64,000 bases of DNA from Rhizobium leguminosarum bv. trifolii WSM2297 (GTDB lineage Bacteria; Pseudomonadota; Alphaproteobacteria; Rhizobiales; Rhizobiaceae), in the NCBI RefSeq assembly GCF_000271845.1, contig NZ_JH719395.1, positions 532,025 to 596,024 of the forward strand, written 5' to 3'. The translations under genes and the position numbers were made by a program. Under the pieces are notes generated by a model, which made no database searches, had not been told where the DNA came from, and saw only the letters and a program-made list of their open reading frames with translations. Shown here piece by piece: positions 17,531 through 26,577 of the stretch. Within the stretch, counting starts at the first letter, position 1; each line of letters starts with the position of its first letter.

Positions 17531-17677
17531 CCTGATCCTCTACGCGGCGCCCTGCCGCGTCTCCCTTCCTAAGATTAGAGCTTGAGAACCGCCGCACGAC
17601 GGACGGCAATGTCGTCGTGCGGCCAAAGCAGAGAGATCGTTATCAGGCGGCGTCACGCCGAGCACGAGGAGAGAAAC

Positions 17678-17845
17678 ATGACCTATTCAGAAGAGAAATC
17701 CGCTGGCCTGGCCGTGCCTCTGATCGCCATCCTTCTGGCCATCGCCACCATTCTCGCCACGCTCGTCGCGACCGGCGGCAGAGAAAGCAGCGCTGCCGGA
17801 CGCGTCTGGGTTCCGCTGGCTCAAGAGCAGGGGGCGGGAAAATGA
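17678..17845 (+). CDS. Small single-pass membrane protein (55 aa)
   Basis: The ATG at 17678 has a strong ribosome site (GAGGAGAGAAAC). 55 residues: a short charged start (MTYSEEKSAG), one membrane helix (LAVPLIAILLAIATILATLV) and a short tail. The stop overlaps the ATG of the BA14K gene (ATGA), indicating translational coupling and a joint function at the membrane. No family is recognised. Confidence 0.7.
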   Translation: MTYSEEKSAGLAVPLIAILLAIATILATLVATGGRESSAAGRVWVPLAQEQGAGK

Positions 17846-18423
17846 ACGCCGTCGCATCCGTCGCCTTCGGCATCGTCAGTTCCGTCGGGGCCTGCATCGC
17901 CGCCGCATCCGTTGCCTCCCATGTCGTGGCGGATTCCGAACCTCATGCCTTCCAGGGCCTTGCCGAGCCCGACCTCTGGACGACGCAACCCGTGAAAGTC
18001 GACCCTCAGCGGCAAGGTTACGAACGGATTGCGCCTCTCTATTCCAGTTACGTCACCGAGGCGCCGGCCATGATGGCGGCAAGGGCGAAGCCGGAGCCCG
18101 CGGGCCCTTCAGCGGCACCTCAGGCGCCGCAGCCGAAATTGTCGGCCGAGCATCTTGCCTGGTGCGCGCAACATTATCGTTCCTTCGATCCGGCGGCAAA
18201 CAGCTATCGATCCTATAGTGGCGAGATCCGCGCCTGCTCTTCGCCGTACCAGCAAAATGTCGCCGAGGCAGGTGAAGGCGCCGGCACGAAGGTGAGTACA
18301 CAGTCGGCTACCTGGTGCGCTGCTCGTTACAGGTCGTATCGACCGGAAGACAACAGTTATCAACCATGGGACGGGCCGCGGCGCAGCTGCGACGCACCGG
18401 TTATCCTTGCTGGGAATAATTGA
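17842..18423 (+). CDS. BA14K-family secreted protein with two BA14K motifs
   Basis: 193 residues from the ATG overlapping the upstream stop. The hydrophobic start (MNAVASVAFGIVSSVGACIAAA) acts as signal or anchor. Two copies of the BA14K motif are visible: HLAWCAQHYRSFDPAANSYR ... IRACSSPY at about 110-147, and ATWCAARYRSYRPEDNSYQP ... RRSCDAP at about 158-190. BA14K is known from a Brucella immunoreactive, lectin-like surface protein. Most members have one motif, so the duplication is notable. It is probably co-transcribed with the 55-aa membrane protein. Confidence 0.85.
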   Translation: MNAVASVAFGIVSSVGACIAAASVASHVVADSEPHAFQGLAEPDLWTTQPVKVDPQRQGYERIAPLYSSYVTEAPAMMAARAKPEPAGPSAAPQAPQPKLSAEHLAWCAQHYRSFDPAANSYRSYSGEIRACSSPYQQNVAEAGEGAGTKVSTQSATWCAARYRSYRPEDNSYQPWDGPRRSCDAPVILAGNN

Positions 18424-18526
18424 TTGGAGCCGGTGCTGCTACTGCGCTGAGTTGCAGTCAGACCAAAGTCCGTATTACAAACGCTGCGGTTGTGATACCC
18501 GGTAGTATTGGGTCGGAGATCAGGGG

Positions 18527-18841
18527 ATGGCGACGACACTGGTGACGGAAATTCAACGGGCGCAGACGAGGCTGCGGTTCTTGAGCAGGGCCGAGCGGGG
18601 AGCGCTGATCATTCGCATCCTGCACGAGCTGAAGACGCATCGGCAGGAGGTTCTCGGCAATGTGCCGGCAGAGCGTTGCATGTGGATCGACAGGCTCATC
18701 GCATCCGTTTCCTCGACGATATCGGAAATTGCCAACATGCAGGATGTCGAGTTCAATCGTGTCCTGACCGAATTCGAAAAGCTTATGGCGACGCTCCAGG
18801 CCATCTCGCATCCGGAGAAGTCGCCAAACACTATTCACTGA
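18527..18841 (+). CDS. Hypothetical protein, helical (104 aa)
   Basis: 104 residues, predicted mostly helical (TEIQRAQTRLRFLSRAERGA, EFNRVLTEFEKLMATLQAIS), no signal or membrane segment. A ribosome site (GGAGATCAGGGG) precedes the ATG. No family is recognised. It stands alone between the BA14K gene and the HARP-like gene on the same strand. Confidence 0.6.
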   Translation: MATTLVTEIQRAQTRLRFLSRAERGALIIRILHELKTHRQEVLGNVPAERCMWIDRLIASVSSTISEIANMQDVEFNRVLTEFEKLMATLQAISHPEKSPNTIH

Positions 18842-18947
18842 GCAGAGATCGCCTGCGCTCTTATCGGGGCTGCGACCCCGGCGTCATCAGGTCAATAAGC
18901 CGACTGCCTCAGCGGAAACCGTCACCCCGCGAGAGCGTTCTCCTTCC

Positions 18948-19832
18948 ATGACCGAAGCGAAATCCCGCGCTGATCAAGATGAGGCGCCGTCCGGCGATGA
19001 CGACGCCAAGCCCGGCGCCGATATTGCCTTCCCTTACGACAGGATGACCGTCGAGCAGTTCCGAAGGCGTTTCCCGCGGGCCCGTTGGAGCGACGCCCGC
19101 AAAGCCTGGTTCGTTCCCGGCCGGACGGCCTCCCGCCGCATCGGGCGATGGCTTGCCGAGCTGGACGCGGAAGCCGACGTCCATGCGGATGCGAAGGGGC
19201 GCGACGCCTTCGCCTTCGATCCGATCGACAGCCCATATCTTGAACTCGGCAAGGCCGGCTTTCGCATCCGCACGCCCTATTCGAACACTGTCGTTGACGA
19301 ACTGCGCGAGGTGCCGTTCTCACGATGGGACGGCGATCTGAGGATATGGCACGTTCCCTTTCGATCCTATGAGGACCTCAGACGGAGATGGTCGGATATC
19401 GAAGCGGCGGCTCGCAGGAACGAGCCGGAAGAGAGACGGCGCCGGGCCGAGGAGCGGAAGGGGACCGAACAGGACATCCGCAGCAAGCGCCGCTCCGCCG
19501 AACGAAAGCGTCACCGTTACCCGCTTCCAAGCCACGACCTGCCGCCGATCGGGCGGCCGGTGGTCATCGCCTATGGCATCGTCGTCTTTACCGAGATCAC
19601 CGGCGAACTGATCGATCCGGACGTCGTTACCGACTTTTATCCGGGCGCGACCGAAGATCACGTCTGGGGATATTGGCGGGTGCCGACGCTGGAAGAACTC
19701 GTCCGCACCTGGCCTGCGAAGATGCCTCCCGCTCAGGAGACCGAATGGTGGCTGCCGACGATCGAGGAACTGAGACCCGCCCGCCGCACGGCAAGATCGC
19801 GCGAAGTCAGGAGGAGCGCAAAGGCGCCGTGA
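18948..19832 (+). CDS. Hypothetical protein with HARP-like repeats
   Basis: 294 residues. After an acidic disordered start, two segments share the pattern 'F...P..RW....R.W.VP': residues about 29-65 (VEQFRRRFPRARWSDARKAW) and about 92-140 (FRIRTPYSNTVVDELREVPF then SRWDGDLRIWHVPFRSYEDL). The second closely resembles the HARP motif of SMARCAL1-type annealing helicases, which binds branched DNA. No helicase domain is present here. A charged helix follows (about 145-185), and a conserved-looking C-terminal region (PPIGRPVVIAYGIVVFTEIT) ends the protein. Function unknown; DNA or RNA binding is an inference. Confidence 0.65.
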   Translation: MTEAKSRADQDEAPSGDDDAKPGADIAFPYDRMTVEQFRRRFPRARWSDARKAWFVPGRTASRRIGRWLAELDAEADVHADAKGRDAFAFDPIDSPYLELGKAGFRIRTPYSNTVVDELREVPFSRWDGDLRIWHVPFRSYEDLRRRWSDIEAAARRNEPEERRRRAEERKGTEQDIRSKRRSAERKRHRYPLPSHDLPPIGRPVVIAYGIVVFTEITGELIDPDVVTDFYPGATEDHVWGYWRVPTLEELVRTWPAKMPPAQETEWWLPTIEELRPARRTARSREVRRSAKAP

Positions 19833-19886
19833 TATCGAGCGGCACATGAGCGACTAAGCCCGAAAGCCCAAGTCCTCTTACCCGAT

Positions 19887-19911
19887 GGAACAAGTTTCGG
19901 CGCCGGCCATT
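19887..19911 (+). promoter_or_regulatory. Weak EcfG-like promoter close to the L,D-transpeptidase start
   Basis: GGAAC (19887-19891), 18 nt, TT (19910-19911). Transcription would begin within a few nt of the ATG at 19920, giving an almost leaderless mRNA; no ribosome site is visible there. Tentative. Confidence 0.25.
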
Positions 19912-19919
19912 TGTTGTCC

Positions 19920-20912
19920 ATGAAAACACCGCTGTCGATGTCGCTGCTCGCCCTGGCCATCTCCGTTGGCGGCGCCGCCGCGCGGGAACTTCGACCGGAA
20001 GAGATCAATAATGCTTCGATTGCCTCTCTTGGGGCGGAGAAGCGGTCACCTACAGATCCAGACCCGGCGATCGTCCGCCTCCAGGTCCTGCTCGACCGGG
20101 CTGGCGCGTCTCCCGGCGTGATCGATGGCCTCTCCGGCGAGAACGTCAACAAGGCCGTGGCCGGCTTCGAGGCCATGAACAAGCTTCCTGTCGATGGGCG
20201 GCCGGATCCGGAGGTCGTCTCCCGCCTGGAAGGCGGTACGCCGATCGTCGAGAGCTACGTGATCTCGGCAGAGGACGCCAAGGGTCTCGTTGACAAGATC
20301 CCAGAAGATTATGGCGAGAAGGCAAAGATGCAGAGCCTCGGATATACCAGCGTTGCGGAAAAGCTATCGGAGCGGTTCCACATGGGTATCGATCTTGTCG
20401 GGGCGCTCAACCCGGCTTCGCAATTTGCTCCTGGCGATACGGTCTGGGTGGTGAACCCCGGTCCTCCAAGGCAAGGAAAGGTCAAGAGCATCGAGGCTGA
20501 CAGGAAGGCGGGGCAGGTGCTGGCCTATGCCGGGGACGGAACTCTGCTAGCCGTCTACCCCGCAACCATCGGCAGCGAAGACAATCCGGCGCCGTCGGGC
20601 AAGCACAAGGTCAAGGGCGTCGCGAGAATGCCGGTCTACCGCTATGACCCGAAGCTGAACTTCAAGCAGGGAAAGAACGACAAGGTCCTGACCATTCCGA
20701 AGGGACCGAACGGCCCGGTCGGCACAGTGTGGATCGACCTGACCGAGCCGACCTATGGAATACACGGCACACCTGAGCCGAAGCTCATCGACAAGGTCGG
20801 CTCGCATGGTTGCGTGCGGCTGACGAACTGGGACGCCGAAGAACTGGCCGGCATGGTCAAACCAGGGGTCCTGGTGGATTTCGTCAGCCGAAGTTCAGCC
20901 ACACCGAAGTGA
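19920..20912 (+). CDS. L,D-transpeptidase (YkuD family), periplasmic
   Basis: The ATG at 19920 gives 330 residues and a clean signal peptide (MKTPLSMSLLALAISVGGAA). A peptidoglycan-binding-like helical region (about 40-100) and a LysM-like segment (LSERFHMGIDLVGALNP ... GDTVWVVNPG, about 145-180) precede the YkuD catalytic domain, which ends with YGIHGTPEPKLIDKVGSHGC then VRLTNWDAEELAGMV. The His of HGTPEP and the Cys of SHGCVRL are the catalytic residues. The enzyme makes 3-3 cross-links or attaches proteins to peptidoglycan. No ribosome site is visible at this start. Confidence 0.9.
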   Translation: MKTPLSMSLLALAISVGGAAARELRPEEINNASIASLGAEKRSPTDPDPAIVRLQVLLDRAGASPGVIDGLSGENVNKAVAGFEAMNKLPVDGRPDPEVVSRLEGGTPIVESYVISAEDAKGLVDKIPEDYGEKAKMQSLGYTSVAEKLSERFHMGIDLVGALNPASQFAPGDTVWVVNPGPPRQGKVKSIEADRKAGQVLAYAGDGTLLAVYPATIGSEDNPAPSGKHKVKGVARMPVYRYDPKLNFKQGKNDKVLTIPKGPNGPVGTVWIDLTEPTYGIHGTPEPKLIDKVGSHGCVRLTNWDAEELAGMVKPGVLVDFVSRSSATPK

Positions 20913-20957
20913 GTGGGACTGCGACAGCAATCCCGCTCTCTTCGCCTCGTCAAAGAT

Positions 20958-21749
20958 TTACGAAGCCTTGGCTTCGAAGGCGGGGGCGAAATCACCGAGC
21001 GATTTCGCCTTGAGGATCATGCCCTCGATATCCTGGTTCACGATCGCTTCCAGATCGGCGAAGTCGTCAATGACATAGTAGATCGGCTGGAGGATGTCGA
21101 TGCGGTAGGGGGTTCTGAGCACGCTCAGCAAATCGAACGGCCGAAACTCGCATGCCTTACCTTCCATCGCCGCCTTCGCTTCGCTTGGCGAAGATACGAT
21201 ACCGGCGCCGAAACAGCGCCGGCCCTCAGGCGTGTTGATTAGCCCGAATTCGACGGTAAACCAGAAGACCCGGAACAGATGCCAGGAATAGCCCTTGCCG
21301 AGGCGAACGGCCGTCTCGCCGAAATGCCTGACAAAATTGGCGTAGCTCTGGTTGGTCAGCAGCGGGCAATGGCCGAAAACCTCGTGGAACAGGTCCGGCT
21401 CCTCGATATAGTCGATATGCTCGCGACGGCGCAGGAAAGTTGCGAGGGGGAATTTGCCTTGCGAAAGAAGCTCGTAAAAGCGCGATGGCGGAATGAGCGC
21501 CGGCACGCCTTCGACGCCGAAGCCGGTGGTCTCGTTGAGCCGCCTGTTGACGTCGAGAAGCTGCGGCACCTTCTCGGGCTTGAGCCCGAGCATTTTGACG
21601 CCGTCCAGATATTCGCGACAGGCCGTATCGGCCAGGATCTTCATCTGACGCCGGTAGAGTTCGCCCCAGATCGCATCTTCATCTGCGCTGTAGTCATAGA
21701 GGCCGTCCGGGCCGGGTAGTTTGGCGGTGTAGCTGCTTTCCTTGGTCAT
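20958..21749 (-). CDS. phhA: Phenylalanine-4-hydroxylase
   Basis: The start MTKESSYTAKLPGPDGLYDY at 21749 has AGGATCAGCCT upstream and gives 263 residues, the usual bacterial length without the ACT domain. Iron ligands are visible: two His in DLFHEVFGHCPLL and the Glu in WFTVEFGL. The pterin-dependent, non-haem iron enzyme converts phenylalanine to tyrosine. It is divergent from an Lrp-type regulator (21863) with an inverted repeat between them, and stands next to the tyrosine degradation operon, which completes the route. An earlier in-frame start at 21839 would cover the operator and is unlikely. Confidence 0.96.
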   Translation of the reverse strand: MTKESSYTAKLPGPDGLYDYSADEDAIWGELYRRQMKILADTACREYLDGVKMLGLKPEKVPQLLDVNRRLNETTGFGVEGVPALIPPSRFYELLSQGKFPLATFLRRREHIDYIEEPDLFHEVFGHCPLLTNQSYANFVRHFGETAVRLGKGYSWHLFRVFWFTVEFGLINTPEGRRCFGAGIVSSPSEAKAAMEGKACEFRPFDLLSVLRTPYRIDILQPIYYVIDDFADLEAIVNQDIEGMILKAKSLGDFAPAFEAKAS

Positions 21750-21789
21750 AGGCTGATCCTCCCAGGCGCATGACGATATTCCTGCCATT

Positions 21790-21809
21790 ATCCTCCAGCT
21801 TTGGAGGAT
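21790..21809. promoter_or_regulatory. Inverted repeat between phhA and its divergent Lrp regulator (candidate operator)
   Basis: ATCCTCCA-GCTT-TGGAGGAT, perfect 8-bp arms with a 4-nt centre, 41 nt upstream of phhA and 54 nt upstream of the regulator gene. Spacing and position suit an Lrp/AsnC-type operator controlling both genes. A hairpin role in RNA is less likely here. Confidence 0.5.
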
Positions 21810-21862
21810 TTTCTTTTCATTCATCCTGGCTATGGCCATAATGGTGGCAAGTATTCCCGAAT

Positions 21863-22336
21863 ATGGTGCCGAAAATGAAAGAACCTGGGAATTTCCGTCG
21901 CACCCTTCTGAAGCTCGTTCAGGCCGACGGCAGTCTGTCGCTGGCAGACCTGTCCGAGAAGGCCGGCATGTCGCAGAGCTCCGCCTGGCGGAAGATCCAG
22001 GAGTTGGAAGCCGACGGTGTCATCCGCAAGCGGGTGACCTTGCTCGATCCCGGCAAACTCGATCTCAAGCTCTGCGTAATCGCGCATGTCACGCTGGAGG
22101 ACCACCACGAAGAGGCGGTCGCATCTTTCGCGTCGGTGGTGCTGGAGCGGCCGGAGATTATGGAGTGCTACGCCCTGTCAGGCGCCTTTGATTACATGCT
22201 GAAGATCCGGGCGAGAGACGTCGAAAGCTACGAGGTCTTCATGACCCGCTACCTGCTGCGCAATCCGCATGTGCGCACTGTGGTCTCGAGTTTCGTGCTG
22301 CGCGAGCTGAAATTCTCGACCGAACTGCCGCTCTGA
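21863..22336 (+). CDS. Lrp/AsnC-family regulator, probable regulator of phhA
   Basis: 157 residues (153 if the ATG at 21875 is used). The N-terminal winged helix-turn-helix is clear (SLADLSEKAGMSQSSAWRKI QELEADGVI), followed by the RAM/AsnC ligand domain (ALSGAFDYMLKIRARDVESY). It is divergent from phhA, which is the classical arrangement of a local Lrp-type activator responding to an aromatic amino acid. The effector is an inference. Confidence 0.9.
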   Translation: MVPKMKEPGNFRRTLLKLVQADGSLSLADLSEKAGMSQSSAWRKIQELEADGVIRKRVTLLDPGKLDLKLCVIAHVTLEDHHEEAVASFASVVLERPEIMECYALSGAFDYMLKIRARDVESYEVFMTRYLLRNPHVRTVVSSFVLRELKFSTELPL

Positions 22337-22389
22337 CACGGTTTGGTCACCGATTGGTGATGGCGAGACGGCAAGGGGTGTCGTCAAGA

Positions 22390-22890
22390 TCACCGGGTGC
22401 TGTCGCCATGCCGGCTGCCTGGGATGTGCACCGGAAAGCCTTCGAAAGTCTTCAACGTATCGAGCACGATCGACGTCTTCACATGCTGCACCGACTCGTG
22501 CGGCAGCAGCACGTCGTTGACGAATTTCGAGAGGTCGGCGAGCCCGCGGGTCGCCACCGTCAAATGATAGTCCATTTCACCGGTGAGAGCATAGGCTTCC
22601 AGAACTTCCGGCAGGCCGTTGATCAGCTGGGAAAATCTGCGGGCATTGTCCCTGTTGTGGGTGGCGAGCGTCACGGAAATGACCACAAGCATATCAAGCC
22701 CGAGTTTTTCCCGATCGAGGTGGGCCCGGTAGCTGCGAATATATCCCTCGGCCTCCAGCCGTGTGCGCCGGCGTGAGCATTGCGACGGTGAAAGTGCTAT
22801 CCGCTCCCCCAGATCGTTGTTCGTCAACCGGCCGTCTTTTTGCAGTTCCTGCAGCAGGCGCAGATCCAATTTGTCGAGCGGTTCATCCAT
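22390..22890 (-). CDS. Lrp/AsnC-family regulator, probable regulator of the hppD operon
   Basis: The ATG at 22890 (MDEPLDKLDLRLLQELQKDG) has GGAG 9 nt upstream; the longer frame starts with TTG. 166 residues with the Lrp helix-turn-helix (TNNDLGERIALSPSQCSRRR) and the AsnC ligand domain (AYALTGEMDYHLTVATRGLA). It is divergent from hppD, 130 nt apart, and should control homogentisate-pathway genes, probably in response to tyrosine, phenylalanine or an intermediate. It differs from the phhA-linked regulator, so the locus has two dedicated Lrp proteins. Confidence 0.9.
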   Translation of the reverse strand: MDEPLDKLDLRLLQELQKDGRLTNNDLGERIALSPSQCSRRRTRLEAEGYIRSYRAHLDREKLGLDMLVVISVTLATHNRDNARRFSQLINGLPEVLEAYALTGEMDYHLTVATRGLADLSKFVNDVLLPHESVQHVKTSIVLDTLKTFEGFPVHIPGSRHGDSTR

Positions 22891-23020
22891 TGCGTAAAAC
22901 TCCAAAAATGCTCACAGATCGTGCATAATATCTTCCTGAGGCATAGAGAATGCAAGGATTTTGCGCGCGTTTTGGACCACACTTTGCACAGTCAAAGTCC
23001 GATCTTCTCAGGAGGAGAAA

Positions 23021-24130
23021 ATGGGTCCTTTCCCGCATGATGCACCGCCGTCGGAAATTACCGCCGACAATCCGGCCGGCACCGATGGCTTCGAATTCGT
23101 CGAGTTCGCTCATCCCGAGCCCGAGAAGCTCAGCGAGCTTTTCACGCGCATGGGCTATGTCACTGTCGCCAGGCACAAGACCAAAAACATCACCGTCTGG
23201 CGCCAGGGCGATATCAACTATGTCGTGAATGCCGAACCCGGCAGTCACGCAGCCCGCTTCGTCGAGCAACATGGTCCCTGCGCCGCATCGATGGCCTGGC
23301 GTGTCGTCGACGCCAAACACGCTTTCGACCATGCGGTGGCGAAAGGTGCTGTTCCCTATGAAGGCGACGACAAGATGCTCGACGTCCCGGCCATTACAGG
23401 CATCGGCGGTTCGCTGCTCTATTTCGTCGAGACCTATGGCGCAAAGGGTTCGGCCTACGATGCCGAGTTCGATTGGCTGGGCGAGGGCAACCCGCATCCC
23501 GAGGGTATCGGCTTCTATTATCTCGACCATCTGACGCACAATGTCTTCCGCGGCAACATGGACAAGTGGTGGGATTTTTACCGAAACCTGTTCAATTTCA
23601 AGCAGATCCACTTCTTCGATATTGATGGGCGCATCACCGGTCTGGTCAGCCGCGCCATCACTTCACCCTGCGGCAAGATCCGCATTCCGCTGAATGAATC
23701 GAAGGACGACACCAGCCAGATCGAGGAATATCTGAAGAAATACCGGGGCGAGGGCATCCAGCACATCGCCGTTGGCACCGAGGATATTTACGGCGCGACC
23801 GACAAGCTTGCCGATAACGGACTGCGCTTCATGCCGGGTCCTCCGGAGACTTATTACGACATGTCCTATGAACGCGTGAACGGCCATAGCGAGCCGCTCG
23901 AGCGCATGAAGAAACACGGCATCCTCATCGACGGCGAAGGGGTGGTGAATGGCGGCATGACGAAAATCCTGCTGCAGGTCTTCTCCAAAACCGTCATCGG
24001 CCCGATCTTCTTCGAATTCATCCAGCGCAAGGGCGACGAAGGTTTCGGCGAAGGCAATTTCCGGGCGCTTTTCGAGTCGATCGAGGCCGATCAGATCAAG
24101 CGTGGTGTCATCGGGACCGCAGCGGAGTAA
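23021..24130 (+). CDS. hppD: 4-hydroxyphenylpyruvate dioxygenase
   Basis: The ATG at 23021 follows a very strong ribosome site (GGAGGAGAAA); 369 residues, normal for HPPD. Two vicinal-oxygen-chelate domains are seen, and the iron ligands are the His in LDHLTHNVF, the His in [12 protein letters not shown] and the Glu in [19 protein letters not shown], all in the C-terminal domain. The enzyme makes homogentisate from 4-hydroxyphenylpyruvate with loss of CO2. First gene of the hppD-hmgA-fahA-maiA operon. Confidence 0.97.
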   Translation: MGPFPHDAPPSEITADNPAGTDGFEFVEFAHPEPEKLSELFTRMGYVTVARHKTKNITVWRQGDINYVVNAEPGSHAARFVEQHGPCAASMAWRVVDAKHAFDHAVAKGAVPYEGDDKMLDVPAITGIGGSLLYFVETYGAKGSAYDAEFDWLGEGNPHPEGIGFYYLDHLTHNVFRGNMDKWWDFYRNLFNFKQIHFFDIDGRITGLVSRAITSPCGKIRIPLNESKDDTSQIEEYLKKYRGEGIQHIAVGTEDIYGATDKLADNGLRFMPGPPETYYDMSYERVNGHSEPLERMKKHGILIDGEGVVNGGMTKILLQVFSKTVIGPIFFEFIQRKGDEGFGEGNFRALFESIEADQIKRGVIGTAAE

Positions 24131-24171
24131 ACTCCGGGCGTGGCGCTTGTAAGCTTTGGGAGGAGTTGAGC

Positions 24172-25533
24172 ATGGACCAGACATCGATCCAGGCTGCCGA
24201 CGCGGAAGCCGCGGCGGCAAACACGTTGAAATACATGCCGGGCTTCGGCAATGATTTCGAAACAGAGTCGCTGCCCGGCGCGCTGCCGCAGGGCCAGAAC
24301 AGCCCGCAGAAATGCAACTACGGTCTTTATGCCGAGCAGCTTTCCGGTTCGCCGTTCACGGCGCCGCGCGGGACCAACGAAAGGTCCTGGCTTTATCGCA
24401 TTCGCCCGAGCGTGCGCCACACACGCCGCTTCTCCAACGCTTCCTATCCGCTCTGGAAAACCGCGCCCTGCCTGGACGAGCATTCGCTGCCTCTCGGCCA
24501 GCTTCGCTGGGATCCGATCCCCGCGCCTGAGGAGAAGCTGACCTTTCTGCAAGGGGTGCGGACCATCACCACGGCAGGCGATGCCCCAACCCAGGTCGGC
24601 ATGTCGGCCCATGCCTATGTCTTCAATGAGGACATGGTCGACGACTACTTTTTCAACGCCGACGGCGAATTGCTGATCGTGCCGCAACTCGGCGCCATCC
24701 GAGTGTTCACCGAAATGGGCATCATGGATGTCGAGCCGCTGGAAATCTGCCTCATCCCCCGCGGCATGATGTTCAAGATTCTGAAGAGCGGCGAGCAGAC
24801 GGTCTGGCGCGGTTATATCTGCGAGAACTACGGCGCCAAATTCACGCTGCCGGACCGCGGGCCGATCGGCGCCAACTGCCTGGCAAACCCGCGCGACTTC
24901 AAGACGCCCGTCGCCTCTTTCGAGGACAAGGAAACGCCCTGCCGCGTCCATGTGAAATGGTGCGGCAAATTCTATGTCACCGAAATCGGCCACTCTCCGC
25001 TCGATGTGGTGGCATGGCACGGCAACTACGCGCCTTACAAATACGACTTGCGGACGTTTTCGCCTGTTGGCGCAATCCGCTTCGATCATCCCGATCCGTC
25101 GATCTTCTCGGTACTTACCGCGCCGACCGAAGACGCGGGCACGGCGAATGTCGATTTCGTGATCTTTCCGCCACGCTGGCTGGTCGCCGAGCACACCTTC
25201 CGTCCGCCCTGGTACCACCGCAACATCATGAGCGAGTTCATGGGCCTGATCCATGGCCAGTATGACGCCAAGGAGGAGGGCTTCGTGCCGGGTGGTATGA
25301 GCCTGCACAATATGATGCTTCCCCACGGGCCGGATGCGCTGGCCTTCGAAAAGGCCGCCAATACCGAGCTGAAACCCGTAAAGCTCGATCACACCATGGC
25401 CTTCATGTTCGAGACCCGATATCCGCAGCAGCTGACGAAATACGCCGCCGAGCTTGAGACGCTGCAGGACAATTACCTCGAATGCTGGGACGGGCTGGAA
25501 CGCAAGTTCGACGGAACCCCCGGGATCAAGTGA
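24172..25533 (+). CDS. hmgA: Homogentisate 1,2-dioxygenase
   Basis: The ATG at 24172 has a strong ribosome site (GGGAGGAGTTGAGC); 453 residues, normal length. Family segments are clear: [20 protein letters not shown] at the start, [16 protein letters not shown], and the iron-site region [32 protein letters not shown] with His and Glu ligands. The enzyme opens homogentisate to 4-maleylacetoacetate. It is 41 nt after hppD and 18 nt before fahA on the same strand. Confidence 0.97.
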   Translation: MDQTSIQAADAEAAAANTLKYMPGFGNDFETESLPGALPQGQNSPQKCNYGLYAEQLSGSPFTAPRGTNERSWLYRIRPSVRHTRRFSNASYPLWKTAPCLDEHSLPLGQLRWDPIPAPEEKLTFLQGVRTITTAGDAPTQVGMSAHAYVFNEDMVDDYFFNADGELLIVPQLGAIRVFTEMGIMDVEPLEICLIPRGMMFKILKSGEQTVWRGYICENYGAKFTLPDRGPIGANCLANPRDFKTPVASFEDKETPCRVHVKWCGKFYVTEIGHSPLDVVAWHGNYAPYKYDLRTFSPVGAIRFDHPDPSIFSVLTAPTEDAGTANVDFVIFPPRWLVAEHTFRPPWYHRNIMSEFMGLIHGQYDAKEEGFVPGGMSLHNMMLPHGPDALAFEKAANTELKPVKLDHTMAFMFETRYPQQLTKYAAELETLQDNYLECWDGLERKFDGTPGIK

Positions 25534-25551
25534 TAACATCGGAATTGGAAC

Positions 25552-26577
25552 ATGAAACTTGCGACGTTAAAGGATTCCACCAGGGACGGCCGCCTCGTCG
25601 TCGTTTCCCGCGACCTGACCCGCTGCTCGGAAGTCGGCCATATCGCCCGAACATTGCAGGCGGCGCTCGATGACTGGGAGCACGTGGCGCCGAGGCTGGC
25701 GCTGATTGCCGAGGGTATCGAGACCGGCGCTCAGCCGACGATCCGGTTTCACGAGCATGACGCAACGTCACCTCTACCGCGGGCCTACCAATGGGCCGAC
25801 GGTTCCGCTTACGTCAACCATGTCGAACTGGTGCGCAAGGCGCGCGGGGCCGAGATGCCAGCAAGCTTCTGGACCGATCCGCTGATGTATCAGGGCGGTT
25901 CGGATAGTTTCCTCGCACCGCGCGATCCGATCGTCGCGGCTGACGAAGCCTATGGGATCGACATGGAGGGCGAGGTCGCCGTCATCACCGGCGACGTTGC
26001 CATGGGTTCGAGCCCGGAAGCGGCGCGGGGCGCCATCCGCCTGGTGATGCTCGTCAACGACGTATCGCTGCGCGGCCTGATCCCCGACGAACTGGCGAAA
26101 GGGTTCGGTTTCTTCCAGTCCAAGCCGGCCTCGGCATTTTCGCCTGTGGCGGTGACGCCGGACGAGCTGGGGGAGGCGTGGGGTGGCGGCAGGCTGCATC
26201 TGCCACTGCTCGTCAGCCTGAACGGAAGGCCGTTCGGCAAGGCCAATGCCGGCATTGATATGACCTTCGATTTCGGCCAGTTGATCGCCCATGCCGCCAA
26301 AACCCGCAGCCTGACGGCCGGAACGATCATCGGCTCCGGCACGGTTTCCAACAAGCTCGACGGCGGAGCGGGCAGGCCGGTCGAAGAGGGAGGCGACGGT
26401 TATTCCTGCATCGCCGAGATGCGAATGATCGAGACGATCGAAACAGGAGCGCCGAAGACGCCCTTCATGCGGTTTGGCGACCAGGTCCGCATCGAGATGA
26501 AGGACCGTGCCGGCCATTCGATTTTCGGAGCGATCGAGCAGACCGTCGAGCGATATGGGGGAGCGGGGCCGCAATGA
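25552..26577 (+). CDS. fahA: Fumarylacetoacetase
   Basis: 341 residues. The fumarylacetoacetate hydrolase fold shows metal-binding residues in DMEGEVAVITGDV (Glu) and VMLVNDVSLRG (Asp), with the following FGFFQSKPASAFSPVAVTP and the closing GTIIGSGTVSNKLDGG. It splits fumarylacetoacetate to fumarate and acetoacetate, the last step of tyrosine breakdown. The bacterial two-domain form near 340 residues is common beside hmgA. Its stop overlaps the maiA start. Confidence 0.92.
   Translation: MKLATLKDSTRDGRLVVVSRDLTRCSEVGHIARTLQAALDDWEHVAPRLALIAEGIETGAQPTIRFHEHDATSPLPRAYQWADGSAYVNHVELVRKARGAEMPASFWTDPLMYQGGSDSFLAPRDPIVAADEAYGIDMEGEVAVITGDVAMGSSPEAARGAIRLVMLVNDVSLRGLIPDELAKGFGFFQSKPASAFSPVAVTPDELGEAWGGGRLHLPLLVSLNGRPFGKANAGIDMTFDFGQLIAHAAKTRSLTAGTIIGSGTVSNKLDGGAGRPVEEGGDGYSCIAEMRMIETIETGAPKTPFMRFGDQVRIEMKDRAGHSIFGAIEQTVERYGGAGPQ

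Noticed and set aside
20958..21839. Longer phhA start at 21839
   Set aside because: It would run through the operator-like inverted repeat and lacks a ribosome site; the ATG at 21749 fits family length.
24091..25539. 482-codon ORF antisense to hmgA
   Set aside because: Shadow of HmgA, which has full-length family similarity and a strong ribosome site on the plus strand.
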